Shown here: piece after piece, positions 1 to 7,261 of the stretch | How the letters are laid out: each line of letters opens with the position of its first letter | How positions within the stretch are numbered: position 1 is the first letter of the stretch | Assembly (NCBI RefSeq): GCF_001434535.1 | Contig: NZ_AYYW01000026.1 | Coordinates: forward strand, 1-38,686 | Source of the DNA: Ligilactobacillus animalis KCTC 3501 = DSM 20602 | GTDB lineage: Bacteria > Bacillota > Bacilli > Lactobacillales > Lactobacillaceae | Length of the DNA stretch: 38,686 nucleotides | Reading direction: 5' to 3' | Program-made: the position numbers and the translations under genes | The notes under the pieces: model-generated | Database searches by the model: none | What the model was told of the DNA's origin: nothing | Seen by the model: the letters and a program-made list of their open reading frames with translations, nothing else

Positions 1-2
1 GA

Positions 3-55
3 AGTACATTACAAATGAGCATGTAGTTTTTTCTAACTTGATTTGACAATTCAGG
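3..55. repeat. Left copy of window-spanning inverted repeat
   Basis: Bases 3-55 are the exact reverse complement of bases 38634-38686. Reading outward to the left, this sequence continues the same way as the 3' part of the sigma-factor gene at the right end. Inward of base 55 the two copies diverge at once. This copy has no sigma-gene body behind it: in the shared frame a stop codon appears about 50 bases inward. It may be the edge of a dispersed repeat (for example an insertion sequence) or one arm of an invertible segment. Confidence 0.9.
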
Positions 56-235
56 AATTAAAAAAAATACAGGGGTGGGCTACACCCTTAAACTGTAAGA
101 GTTAGTCACTGTCATTACCCTCTCGTTAGGATATGGGAATACTAATGTTGACGGCAGTAAATAAAATTAGGAAAGGAAAAACTATATAATTCTTTCTGAC
201 AATGTAGAAGAATGTACTTAAACTTCTATATTGTT
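56..235. other. Non-coding left flank with hairpins
   Basis: No credible gene is visible. There is a GGGTG/CACCC hairpin at about 73-88 and a 12-bp imperfect hairpin at about 201-232 (ACAATGTAGAAG against CTTCTATATTGT, one G-T pair) just past the stop of the minus-strand PH-domain gene. The second hairpin lacks a clear T tract, so it is only a weak terminator candidate. The stretch could be the remnant of a mobile-element end, which I cannot prove. Confidence 0.4.
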
Positions 236-1573
236 CTACATTTTATATAGCAGCCTGATCGTTTTGCCGTCAGTCGTGGTAAAAGTCAAAGTTGAACCAA
301 CAATGAGGTCAAGATAGTCTGTTGTTTTGACACTTGCAAGCATTTTTCGAGGTAAGATATAAGTCCGTTTATTGATGAGGCCACTGGTAAAGATAAAGTA
401 GTCTGGGGTATGAGCCATCCGTGTTGTTAGTGGTTCAAATAATAAACGCGACAACAAAAGCATCCCGGTAATGATCACACCTAAAGCACTGAGCCAACTT
501 ATGAAAAATTGCAGGATAAAGTATAAGCTTGCTCCTAGAGTGCCGATTTTTAGCAAATATCCTAGCCGATAGCGCAACTTAGGCTGATAGCTTGGAAGCT
601 CAAAAAGTTCGCGCGGGATCTGAGGGAAATAACGGGCTAAAGTCGGTAAGAGCTCATGTGTTGGGAGTAGGGGAAATAAGAAATTTTTGGAGCGGTTTTC
701 GTCTTGGTCAGCATCACTGTTAGCCAAGATCGCAGTAACGCAGGTCAGTTTAAAGAGTCGGCGGTTAAGCTCGCTGGTCAACTCTAGCCCAACGATCGCC
801 TTTTTAGGAATCGTATTTTGGTCAGCGGTAAAGAAATGATTTTTAACGATAAAATTATGCTCAGTTTCCCACAGTGAAAACTTGGCAAAGCTTATATAAT
901 GGTGAGTGAGATTGAACAAAAGTGCCCCACTGACTAAGATCACCCCAAACCATAACGCTGTGATATCGAAGAAATGTTGTAGCCGTGGGAACTGTTCTTC
1001 TAATTGGAGGACTAAGGCCAAATAAGCTAAGTATCGTGTGGAAATAAAGCCTGTTTTTACAATTGTTAGGAAATCAGCTTGTGATTTTTCAATGAGTCTC
1101 GTCTTGTTTTCTGCAACTGTTTTTGCTGCTGGCTGGAATGCGACTAAAAAGTCCTGTAATTGCGCTAACTGCTCAGGGGTCAAAGCAAAAAACTCGATTG
1201 CTTCTTCTGTGGTACTGTTGTTTAGATAGATCTGAATACCTTGCGTGCGGAAGAGTTTTTGATAGATAGTTTGTTCAACGCGGAAGTTTGACAGCGTGTG
1301 GCTGAGTTCAGCTTGTTTGAGGTCTAGCGTTGTTTTGGCAATGATTCCGGTCGTGAGCGTCAAAGTATCAGCCTCAATGCGGTAGGTGGTAGTGAAATAG
1401 CGTAAAAAGATCGCAATGAGCGAGCTAGTATAACCCAGGAAAAGTAAAAGTGTCCAAAAATTGGGAAGAATGAAGATAAGAACCAATAATGGCAGGTAGA
1501 TCAGACCATTGCGGACAAAAAATTCAGTATATTTGACGGCAAAATATTTTGCCGATTGGCGTCTAGCCTTCAT
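236..1573 (-). CDS. Membrane protein with bacterial PH domains, YdbT-like
   Basis: Protein of about 445 residues with hydrophobic pairs near the N terminus (about 25-60), in the middle (about 185-225) and near residue 350-380, each followed by a soluble stretch typical of the bPH2 (DUF304) family. The arrangement matches YdbT, which in Bacillus pairs with YdbS and is linked to resistance to some antimicrobial peptides. The start is uncertain: a GTG at 1582 is possible, but ATG at 1573 has an AGGTGG ribosome site about 5 bases upstream. It overlaps the end of the upstream ydbS-like gene, so translation is probably coupled. The function here is inferred only from family and pairing. Confidence 0.8.
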   Translation of the reverse strand: MKARRQSAKYFAVKYTEFFVRNGLIYLPLLVLIFILPNFWTLLLFLGYTSSLIAIFLRYFTTTYRIEADTLTLTTGIIAKTTLDLKQAELSHTLSNFRVEQTIYQKLFRTQGIQIYLNNSTTEEAIEFFALTPEQLAQLQDFLVAFQPAAKTVAENKTRLIEKSQADFLTIVKTGFISTRYLAYLALVLQLEEQFPRLQHFFDITALWFGVILVSGALLFNLTHHYISFAKFSLWETEHNFIVKNHFFTADQNTIPKKAIVGLELTSELNRRLFKLTCVTAILANSDADQDENRSKNFLFPLLPTHELLPTLARYFPQIPRELFELPSYQPKLRYRLGYLLKIGTLGASLYFILQFFISWLSALGVIITGMLLLSRLLFEPLTTRMAHTPDYFIFTSGLINKRTYILPRKMLASVKTTDYLDLIVGSTLTFTTTDGKTIRLLYKM

Positions 1574-1998
1574 CACGGCCACCTACTTTCACAGGTAGTT
1601 GGAAGTCTTCGATGATCCCAGCAAAACTAGATGCCTGTGCGATCGTTTGAAAAATTAGTCTTTTCAATTTGAAAAGCTGTAAGTAGGCATTTGTGCTTTC
1701 TGAAACGATATATATTTTTTTCAAGCGGGATCGTTGTTTTTGAATAAAAGAAACGCCCCTTGGTAACGATGACTGCTGTAGAACTGAAATGGAGTCGAGC
1801 ATATTTCCAATAAAAGAAGCTACGTAGACAATCTAAACTAAAACAAATGCTCCCAAAGAATAAAGTATATTGAAAATAATCACTATAATTAAAGTATTGG
1901 AGTAAAAAATATCCCAGTAAAAGTAGCAATGCGTAAGTGATAAAGGCTAATGAGAAGCGGTAATACAGGTATTGTTTGGCAACAGTAAAGGTTTGCAT
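1563..1998 (-). pseudogene. YdbS-like PH-domain protein, frameshifted at an A7 run
   Basis: The first frame starts at ATG 1998 behind a GGGGGGATCT ribosome site and encodes two membrane helices and the beginning of a bPH2 domain, up to residues IPLEK. After that its product turns into nonsense. The proper continuation (KIYIVSESTNAYLQLFKLKR, ending at 1563) lies in the next frame. The switch falls exactly at a run of seven A on the minus strand (1715-1721); six A would restore one protein of about 145 residues, the usual YdbS size. This may be a real mutation, phase variation, transcriptional slippage or a sequencing error. The restored protein would overlap the start of the YdbT-like gene. 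Confidence 0.75.
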
Positions 1999-2070
1999 CT
2001 AGATCCCCCCTGATAGTCTTTTCTTTTATTATACAGTTTACCGGCAAGCGGTTTCAATCGGACAAAATAA

Positions 2071-2099
2071 AAAGCGCATCTCCTAAAGAGAAGATGCGC
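2071..2099 (-). terminator. Intrinsic terminator of the 78-residue gene
   Basis: An 8-bp perfect stem, GCGCATCT against AGATGCGC (2074-2081 and 2092-2099), is followed on the minus strand by TTTTTATTTT. It lies just past the stop of the small gene at 2133. Confidence 0.85.
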
Positions 2100-2132
2100 G
2101 GGTAATTCTCAAATTAATAGACTTGACCGACT

Positions 2133-2369
2133 TTAGATCTTGTCAAAGTCGAATTCAACACTTTCAGTGTTTCTTCGGATAATCGAATATAGACGTTTAA
2201 AGATAGGGTCTGAAATAAGGTAACTAATATCTTCAGACTGCGAATCTTCAAGCTGAACTGGCACATTTTTGATCTTATGACCAGAGATTTGAATATCCTT
2301 TTTTACGATAGTCATGTCTTTAGCTAAGTTCTCAGTGTCAAACGCACGAACACGTCTAAATTTAACCAT
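2133..2369 (-). CDS. Small conserved-looking hypothetical protein (78 aa)
   Basis: I do not recognise a family. The product is basic and soluble, with no membrane segment or signal peptide, and contains a central part rich in K, D and I and a C terminus ending VEFDFDKI. The start is ATG 2369 because AAGGGGGAA lies 8 bases upstream. An in-frame ATG 60 bases further upstream has no ribosome site. It has its own terminator (2071-2099) and no operon partner, so it is probably a single-gene transcript. Confidence 0.7.
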   Translation of the reverse strand: MVKFRRVRAFDTENLAKDMTIVKKDIQISGHKIKNVPVQLEDSQSEDISYLISDPIFKRLYSIIRRNTESVEFDFDKI

Positions 2370-2598
2370 TGTATTCTTCCCCCTTGCAAAAATTACTTTA
2401 AATTTTACCATAGTAATTTGCAAATGCAAGAAAAATTTTAGAATTTGTGAAAATATAAAGTTAAGGTTTTCTTAATATATAGACTTTTTCTAGGTATACC
2501 AGCAATGTAAGCAGGCTAGTATATGAAACTTGTACTCTAGTCACTGGTTAAGCTTGAGGGGATGTGTTATGGTTAAAAATCATCAATGGCAGTCGCGC

Positions 2599-2940
2599 TT
2601 AATCGTTGCCGATCGCTACGCTGACTTGAGCCGATAAATTACGCCAGTAGAGCAGATCATTATCTGTGAGATCTTGTGAAAAGGTCTCGAATCCTTTTCG
2701 CGGATAAACTTTGGCGATCTCTTCTCCCAGACTTCCCGTAATCGTTAAGATCATATCGGGCTTTTCCCACGCGGTCCCCCAATATGGACCCTCAAGTGCT
2801 GTGTCGAGCATATCTTGGACACCGTCTTGCGTCATGTCGTTGATGACACTTTCTCTGGTAGCTGTGTTATAGCCATTTGCTTTTAGCCAAGCTAACTTTT
2901 CGAGTGCTTGGGGTAGATCATTTGGTATTAGATGTAACAT
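2599..2940 (-). CDS. Hypothetical soluble protein (113 aa)
   Basis: The family is unknown to me. The protein is acidic, cytosolic and free of cysteine, with no signal peptide or membrane segment. ATG 2940 follows GAGGAGG with a 9-base gap, which supports real translation. It stands alone between the 78-residue gene and the divergent NrtR-like gene, so context gives no clue to function. Confidence 0.7.
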   Translation of the reverse strand: MLHLIPNDLPQALEKLAWLKANGYNTATRESVINDMTQDGVQDMLDTALEGPYWGTAWEKPDMILTITGSLGEEIAKVYPRKGFETFSQDLTDNDLLYWRNLSAQVSVAIGND

Positions 2941-3071
2941 TGATATTTTCCTCCTCGTTCTAGCTAGCTATATTATAACAAGTTGGCTTCTGATTAACAG
3001 GGGGAATAGAAATACCAGGATAATTTGGGAAAGGAAAAGCTATACTTTTATTCGAGATAGTTGCCAAAAAA

Positions 3072-3794
3072 ATGAAAATCAATAGAACATTTATCCCGTT
3101 TGAGGTAAAGTTGCTCAATATCATTTGGTGTTTTGATCGAACGACTAACCAAGTGAAGGTGGTCTTAAAAGATGAGGGTGACTGGACTTTACCTGAAACT
3201 TGTCTTATCCAGGATGAGGATGCCCTTGATGCAACGATCAGACTGACACGTGAGTTGACGGGACAGACTGTTTCACCTAAAAATATTGAACAATTAGAAA
3301 CATTGACTAATCCTAAACGGGCAGTTGATGGAAAACGCTTAGTGACAATGGCTTATATGACTTATTTACCGGAGTTTCCGGATATGATGAATTCGACCTT
3401 GGAACTATTTACCTTAGAGAACTTGAATAATCACTACTATTTCACTAAAGGTGAGAAACAATTAGCGGTGGCAACAGTTGATACAGAAACTGAGTATTAC
3501 CAAAAACGCTTGCGAAAAAACAAATTCTACCAAGTCAACGATTATGTTTTGAAAAAGGCTTGTCTGCGGATCCGACGCTCGTTAGACACTCAGCCAGATG
3601 TCTTGCGGATCTTGGGCGAAGTTTTTACTTTACGTGAAGCGCGGAGTTTATATGTACCGTTTTTAGGGGTTAGTTTTCATGAGATCGATAATTCGAACTT
3701 TAAAAAGACCCACCAGCGACTTTTCCACGAGATCGGAAAGACAAATAAGCGTGGGCCGGGACGTCCAGCTAGTCTGTATCACTTGCGCTTTTAA
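3072..3794 (+). CDS. NrtR-type regulator: degenerate Nudix domain plus winged helix
   Basis: 240 residues. Residues about 10-140 look like a Nudix fold, but the Nudix box has decayed: the segment LDATIRLTRELTGQ keeps RELT and lacks the two catalytic glutamates of the REUXEE motif. Residues about 150-240 form a winged helix with the RGPGRPASLYHLRF tail typical of the NrtR/YtkD-like C-terminal domain. Such proteins usually bind a nucleotide metabolite (ADP-ribose for NrtR) without hydrolysis and repress NAD or sugar genes. The target is not evident here, since the neighbours are unrelated. The ribosome site is weak (AAAAAA only). Confidence 0.8.
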   Translation: MKINRTFIPFEVKLLNIIWCFDRTTNQVKVVLKDEGDWTLPETCLIQDEDALDATIRLTRELTGQTVSPKNIEQLETLTNPKRAVDGKRLVTMAYMTYLPEFPDMMNSTLELFTLENLNNHYYFTKGEKQLAVATVDTETEYYQKRLRKNKFYQVNDYVLKKACLRIRRSLDTQPDVLRILGEVFTLREARSLYVPFLGVSFHEIDNSNFKKTHQRLFHEIGKTNKRGPGRPASLYHLRF

Positions 3795-3801
3795 ATGAAC
3801 T

Positions 3802-3849
3802 AAAAAACAAGCTTTCCTGGGAAATTATTTCCCGGGAAAGCTTGTTTTT
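3802..3849. terminator. Bidirectional terminator
   Basis: A long stem of about 20 bp (AAAACAAGCTTTCC-type arm against GGGAAAGCTTGTTTT) with a short loop, A-rich on one side and T-rich on the other. It serves the plus-strand NrtR-like gene and the minus-strand glycosyltransferase remnant. Confidence 0.9.
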
Positions 3850-3852
3850 CAT

Positions 3853-4657
3853 TTAGGCTTGTAAAACTTCAAAAACTGCTTGAACTAAGGCTTGCTTAGT
3901 AAAGTAACCTTGTTGAAGTAGTGGTGCAAATTCTTTGACTGCATTTTTGTATTGTAGATATTCTTCTTGAGTGAGGTTCGCTAATTTTTCTAAAGCTTCG
4001 GCGATCGAATCAACTGCAAAGCCGAGGTTATTTTTGACGATCAGCTCTTCATTTGAGATGCCACGTGGAACGATGACATGTAGCCCCGCAGCCAGATAAG
4101 TTCCTAGTTTATAGGAGATATATTTAGAAGTATATTCTTGGGTATAGCCACCATCATTCCAAACCAAAACAAAACCACCATTTTTAGAAAGCCTGATGCA
4201 AAGCTCGGCATCATTGAGCCAGCCTTCGTGGATAAGGTTCAGGTCAGTTGCTTCAGACTTTTCAGAAGCGAATAGATGTAGTGGAATATCGTGATGCCAT
4301 TCTTGAACAAATGCGAATTTTTGGGGATCACCTGCAAAATTCAAACGTTTGATCTCAGTGGTGTCATAAAGCATATCGGCATCTAAAGGATGATCCCACA
4401 TCTGTTGGACCACATATTTTTTCTCTGCCAGACCATTTTCTCGTAAGAAATGATACATCTGTTCAGACGGCACGATCAAAAGATCAGCTTTTTGGTAAAA
4501 ATCGATAAATGTTGGTAGCAAGTAGCGATTTTCGGCAAACATCAGTGGCGTCACATCATGGATAAAGATGATCAAATTCAACTGAGAATAAAGTTTGGGC
4601 TATCTGAGCAACACTATTTTTCGCCATCACGTGAATGTTGGTCATGTGAACTTTCAT
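3853..4657 (-). pseudogene. Decayed Gtf3-type glycosyltransferase (internal deletion and frameshift)
   Basis: An open frame from TTG 4581 to 3853 encodes about 242 residues resembling the C-terminal two thirds of Gtf3, the glucosyltransferase that extends glycans on serine-rich repeat adhesins (motifs FIHDVTPLMFAENRYLLP, LIVPSEQM, QQMWDHP, KLGTYLAAGLHVIVPRGIS). The missing beginning is visible in another frame: ATG 4657 encodes MKVHMTNIHVMAKNSVAQIA, the typical Gtf3 N terminus, and stops shortly after. About 60-70 residues between them are absent, so the gene has lost an internal piece and its frame. No adhesin, SecA2 or GtfA/GtfB gene is nearby. It is distantly related to the two galactofuranosyltransferase-like genes at 26086-28147. 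Confidence 0.75.
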
Positions 4658-4701
4658 TGTGCACATCTCATATGTTTTTATCCCTAATTATATGGCATGT
4701 T

Positions 4702-5139
4702 TCATGCTTCTGTTGAATTATGTGGTTGATATTCAGCTGTTACTTTAGCCAATAGTTCACCAAATACCTGTGCTTCGTGTGGTGTCAAACTTGCGAGAGC
4801 ACGTTGGTTGATCTGACGATGGATCAGTTTGATCTTAGGTAAGATAGCCTCGCTTTTCGGTGTCAAATATAGCTCAGATCTCCGATGATCAGAAATGGCA
4901 AATTTTTTTTGGACCCAACCATCAGCTACTAATTTATTGATTTGGCGTGTCACGATACTTTGATCTTGATAAAGAGAGCGCAGTAATTCTGCTTGGCTTA
5001 TACCCGGATTTTCATGGATCTTTTCAAGATAAAAGTAATTTTTATAACTTAACCCCAAATGCTCATACTGATTATTTATCTCAGTACGTAACTTACGATT
5101 AAAAATTGCAACTAGCTTACTTATTTTTGGGGAATCCAT
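4702..5139 (-). CDS. MarR family transcriptional regulator
   Basis: 145 residues with the MarR winged-helix core: helix-turn-helix ISQAELLRSLYQDQSIVTRQINKL at about 48-70 and a wing with the DHRRSELYLT motif at about 84-93. ATG 5139 follows AAAGGATTG. It lies 6 bases downstream of the MFS exporter gene and is co-transcribed with it. By family rule it probably represses this operon and responds to a small-molecule drug or phenolic compound. A candidate operator lies at 6571-6582. Confidence 0.9.
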   Translation of the reverse strand: MDSPKISKLVAIFNRKLRTEINNQYEHLGLSYKNYFYLEKIHENPGISQAELLRSLYQDQSIVTRQINKLVADGWVQKKFAISDHRRSELYLTPKSEAILPKIKLIHRQINQRALASLTPHEAQVFGELLAKVTAEYQPHNSTEA

Positions 5140-5145
5140 AGAAGC

Positions 5146-6513
5146 TCAATCCTTTCGAGAATTTTGGTGTAAGTAAAGACTAAAGCAGGTCAGCATCAAT
5201 AAGACCAAGCTGACTGTGATCCACATGGAAAGACGCATCCCAGCTGTAAATGTCGCTGGGATATTGGATAAGACGATCAAGATGGTGATCGAGGAAGCGC
5301 CGAATGCCTGACGTAAACTGTTGTTAAGGGCTGTAGCGTGGCTGACTTCATCCGGCCGAACATCAACAAAGGCTTCTGACATCGCGGGTGAAAATACGAG
5401 GGCATTTCCGATCATCCGCAGCATATAAGCAACCGTTAAGAGCCAAACAGGCGTAGTCTCGGAGATCATGACAAATGGGATCGCAGCGATCAACATTAAG
5501 ATCCCCCCGGAAATGATCAAATATTTAGGACCATGTTTGTCGTAAAGACGGCCGACTATAGCAGCACTGAGCGCATTGGCGATCGCACCAGGCAATAAGA
5601 TCATCCCAGAGACCATACTATTTAGGTGTAAAACGTTTTGCGTGAAGATCGGAAGCATTTGTTCGGTCCCAAGTAAGACCATGAAAGCACAGATCCCCAC
5701 TAAAGTCATCAATCTAAATGAACGATTTTTGACGAGTTGAACTTTGAGCATCGGTTGTTTGAGACGAAGTTGACGTTTAACAAAGACAAAGAGGATCGCT
5801 AGCCCTAAGACTAACATGATCCAACCTTGTAAAGCCGAGGCTTGAAAGAAAGTCAAACTTGCTAAAGTCAATCCCGAACCAAGCAAGGAGAGACCAACGG
5901 AGATAAAGTCGATCTTGATATCTTTAGGTTCGGAGAAGTTAGGAAAGGCAAAAAACCCGATCAACCAAACCAATAGCATCATTGGTAAAACTAAGATGAA
6001 AATATAGCGCCATCCCAAAGTGTTAACGATCAGACCAGAAAGTGTCGGCCCGATAGCTGGGCCAAAAGCGATAACTAACCCAGACATCCCTAGGATCGTA
6101 CCGCGTTTTTCGAGGGGATAGATCGAGATCATCGTTGTCATTTGAAATGACATCAAGATCCCACTAGCACATGCTTGGACTAAGCGGGCGAGTAGCAAGA
6201 GCCAAAAATCAGTCGCAAAACACCCGATCAAAGTCCCTAAGATAAAGATCGCGATTGTAGTCAAAAAGATGTTGCGCTTGTTGAATTTTTCATACAGATT
6301 AGATGAGAGCGGTGTGATGACACCGATCATCAAAGTGTACCCCGTTGTGAGCCATTGAACTAGAGTCAATGAGACACTCATCTCATGTTCGATGACGGGT
6401 AAGGCGGTGATCATCATCGTTTGACTAGCTAGACTGACAAATCCGGAAAATAAAAGCAATATAGTAACGATCAGGCGGATCTTAGGATCGATCGTTTTAG
6501 AAATGTTATCCAT
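5146..6513 (-). CDS. MFS multidrug exporter, DHA2 (EmrB/QacA) type
   Basis: 455 residues, strongly hydrophobic, with about 14 predicted helices as in the DHA2 family. Antiporter motif C is present (AFGPAIGPTLSG at about 155-166), and motif A-like NLYEKFNKRN follows helix 2. The start is ATG 6513 behind AAAGGA; an in-frame ATG at 6543 lies in the promoter region and is unlikely. It should export toxic compounds by proton exchange across the cell membrane. It is the first gene of a two-gene operon with the MarR regulator. Confidence 0.9.
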   Translation of the reverse strand: MDNISKTIDPKIRLIVTILLLFSGFVSLASQTMMITALPVIEHEMSVSLTLVQWLTTGYTLMIGVITPLSSNLYEKFNKRNIFLTTIAIFILGTLIGCFATDFWLLLLARLVQACASGILMSFQMTTMISIYPLEKRGTILGMSGLVIAFGPAIGPTLSGLIVNTLGWRYIFILVLPMMLLVWLIGFFAFPNFSEPKDIKIDFISVGLSLLGSGLTLASLTFFQASALQGWIMLVLGLAILFVFVKRQLRLKQPMLKVQLVKNRSFRLMTLVGICAFMVLLGTEQMLPIFTQNVLHLNSMVSGMILLPGAIANALSAAIVGRLYDKHGPKYLIISGGILMLIAAIPFVMISETTPVWLLTVAYMLRMIGNALVFSPAMSEAFVDVRPDEVSHATALNNSLRQAFGASSITILIVLSNIPATFTAGMRLSMWITVSLVLLMLTCFSLYLHQNSRKD

Positions 6514-6568
6514 AAATAAAGTCCTTTCACTAATAAATTTCATGCATCTGCATATAATTACTTAATCT

Positions 6569-6597
6569 ATATTACATGTAATTGCATGTATTAGCAA
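6569..6597 (-). promoter_or_regulatory. Promoter and probable MarR operator of the exporter operon
   Basis: Minus strand: TTGCTA (6597-6592), 17-base spacer, TAATAT (6574-6569). The perfect palindrome ATTACATGTAAT (6571-6582) covers the end of the spacer and part of the -10 box, and a second ATGCAT-like half site lies beside it. A repressor bound there would block RNA polymerase, as expected for MarR autoregulation. Confidence 0.65.
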
Positions 6598-6631
6598 GCA
6601 AAAGAAAATATTTCCTAGGTTAAATAATTTC

Positions 6632-6660
6632 TTGCACTTTAGGTAAGTTAATTATATAGT
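6632..6660 (+). promoter_or_regulatory. Promoter of the ACT/DUF711 operon
   Basis: TTGCAC (6632-6637), 17-base spacer, TATAGT (6655-6660). Transcription from about 6667 gives a leader of roughly 317 nt before the ACT gene, unusually long for an operon of two small genes. Confidence 0.75.
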
Positions 6661-6661
6661 T

Positions 6662-6720
6662 AAGGTGTCGTTTGGTAACGATGGTTTGTCGTAGTCGGAG
6701 AAACCGGTTTTCTCCGCAGG
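6662..6720 (+). promoter_or_regulatory. 5' hairpins of the ACT/DUF711 leader
   Basis: Two local hairpins precede the tandem RNA units: TCGTT/AACGA with a 4-base loop (about 6668-6682) and a perfect 8-bp stem CGGAGAAA/TTTCTCCG with a 5-base loop (about 6696-6716). Neither has a T tract, so they are not terminators. Confidence 0.5.
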
Positions 6721-6750
6721 AGTCGTGCTACAGAACATAACTCCTAGGAA

Positions 6751-6841
6751 ATAACAATAAGCCTGCTTTGAGACAAAAAGCGCCTCAAAGCATTCTTACC
6801 GTTATTTCTACGGAGCTATCCGTGTTCTTCCGCACTGTTAT
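6751..6841 (+). promoter_or_regulatory. Structured leader RNA, unit A of a tandem pair
   Basis: The ends ATAACA (6751-6756) and TGTTAT (6836-6841) pair and enclose a branched fold. It contains a perfect 9-bp hairpin, TGCTTTGAG/CTCAAAGCA (6764-6772, 6784-6792), CCGT/ACGG with a 7-base loop (6799-6802, 6810-6813), and a short GTG/CAC hairpin (6822-6835). The same order, spacing and loop sizes recur about 124 bases later in unit B with changed stem sequences. It fits no riboswitch family that I can name. Confidence 0.6.
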
Positions 6842-6866
6842 AGTAGTCGTGTTGTGAAATGCAATG

Positions 6867-6972
6867 CCTAGTGTATAACAATAATGAAAGCCCGAGATAA
6901 AAAACACCTCAAACTTTCCTTACCGTTATCCATACGGCCTAACCCGCATTTCTCTGCACTGTTATACATAGG
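6867..6972 (+). promoter_or_regulatory. Structured leader RNA, unit B, overlapping the ribosome site
   Basis: This second copy keeps the ATAACAATAA start, a hairpin GAAAG..GAG/CTC..CTTTC (6886-6918), CCGT/ACGG with a 7-base loop (6923-6937), a GCA/TGC hairpin (6946-6957) and the GCACTGTTATA end. Its closing stem is longer: CCTA plus TGTATAACA (6867-6880, one bulged G) pairs with TGTTATACATAGG (6960-6972). The last bases of this stem are part of the AGGGGG ribosome site (6970-6975) of the ACT gene, so a closed stem should reduce translation. Confidence 0.6.
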
Positions 6973-6983
6973 GGGCATACATA

Positions 6984-7250
6984 ATGAAAGCTATTTTAAC
7001 TGTTGTTGGTCAAGATAAGGTCGGGATCGTGGCTGAAGTTAGTCGCTTTTTGGCTGAACAAGATATCAATATCCTCGATATTAGTCAAACTATTTTAGAG
7101 GGGCACTTTACGATGATGATGGCGGTCCAAGTTCCGGAACAAAGCGACCTGCAACTTATCTCAGCTAAACTTGCCGAATTGGGTCAGACCTTGAAAGTTG
7201 AGATCAATTTGCGCAATGAAGAAGTTTATCGCGCAATGCACCAACTATAG
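6984..7250 (+). CDS. ACT domain protein, UPF0237 family
   Basis: 88 residues forming a single ACT domain: [35 protein letters not shown] is the usual first strand, helix and second strand of GcvR-like ACT proteins, which bind amino acids or similar small ligands. It is cytosolic and has no catalytic domain. AGGGGG lies 8 bases upstream of ATG and is partly enclosed in RNA unit B. The DUF711 gene starts 11 bases after its stop, a pairing conserved in many Firmicutes, so it probably senses a ligand for that protein. The biological role is not known. Confidence 0.9.
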   Translation: MKAILTVVGQDKVGIVAEVSRFLAEQDINILDISQTILEGHFTMMMAVQVPEQSDLQLISAKLAELGQTLKVEINLRNEEVYRAMHQL

Positions 7251-7261
7251 GAGGACAGCTC

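Noticed and set aside
60-200. Possible right end of an IS200/IS605-type element
   Set aside because: Hairpins suggest it, but no transposase or TnpB fragment is present and I cannot align it to a known element.
2570-2638. 22-codon plus-strand frame behind GAGGGGATGTG
   Set aside because: It overlaps the 3' end of the well-supported minus-strand gene at 2599 and has no recognisable product.
165-3053. Similar stretches GGAAAGGAAAAACTATA (about 167-184) and GGAAAGGAAAAGCTATA (about 3027-3043)
   Set aside because: Short and purine-rich; similarity does not extend, so chance is likely.
3826-3839. ATTTCCCGGGAAAG, 13 of 14 match to the Noc nucleoid-occlusion binding site
   Set aside because: It is part of the stem of a strong bidirectional terminator, which explains its symmetry; kept only as a curiosity beside the parS-like site.
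6662-6720. Possible third copy of the tandem leader RNA unit
   Set aside because: Only GTCGT fragments recur; the ATAACA...TGTTAT frame and the internal hairpins are absent.
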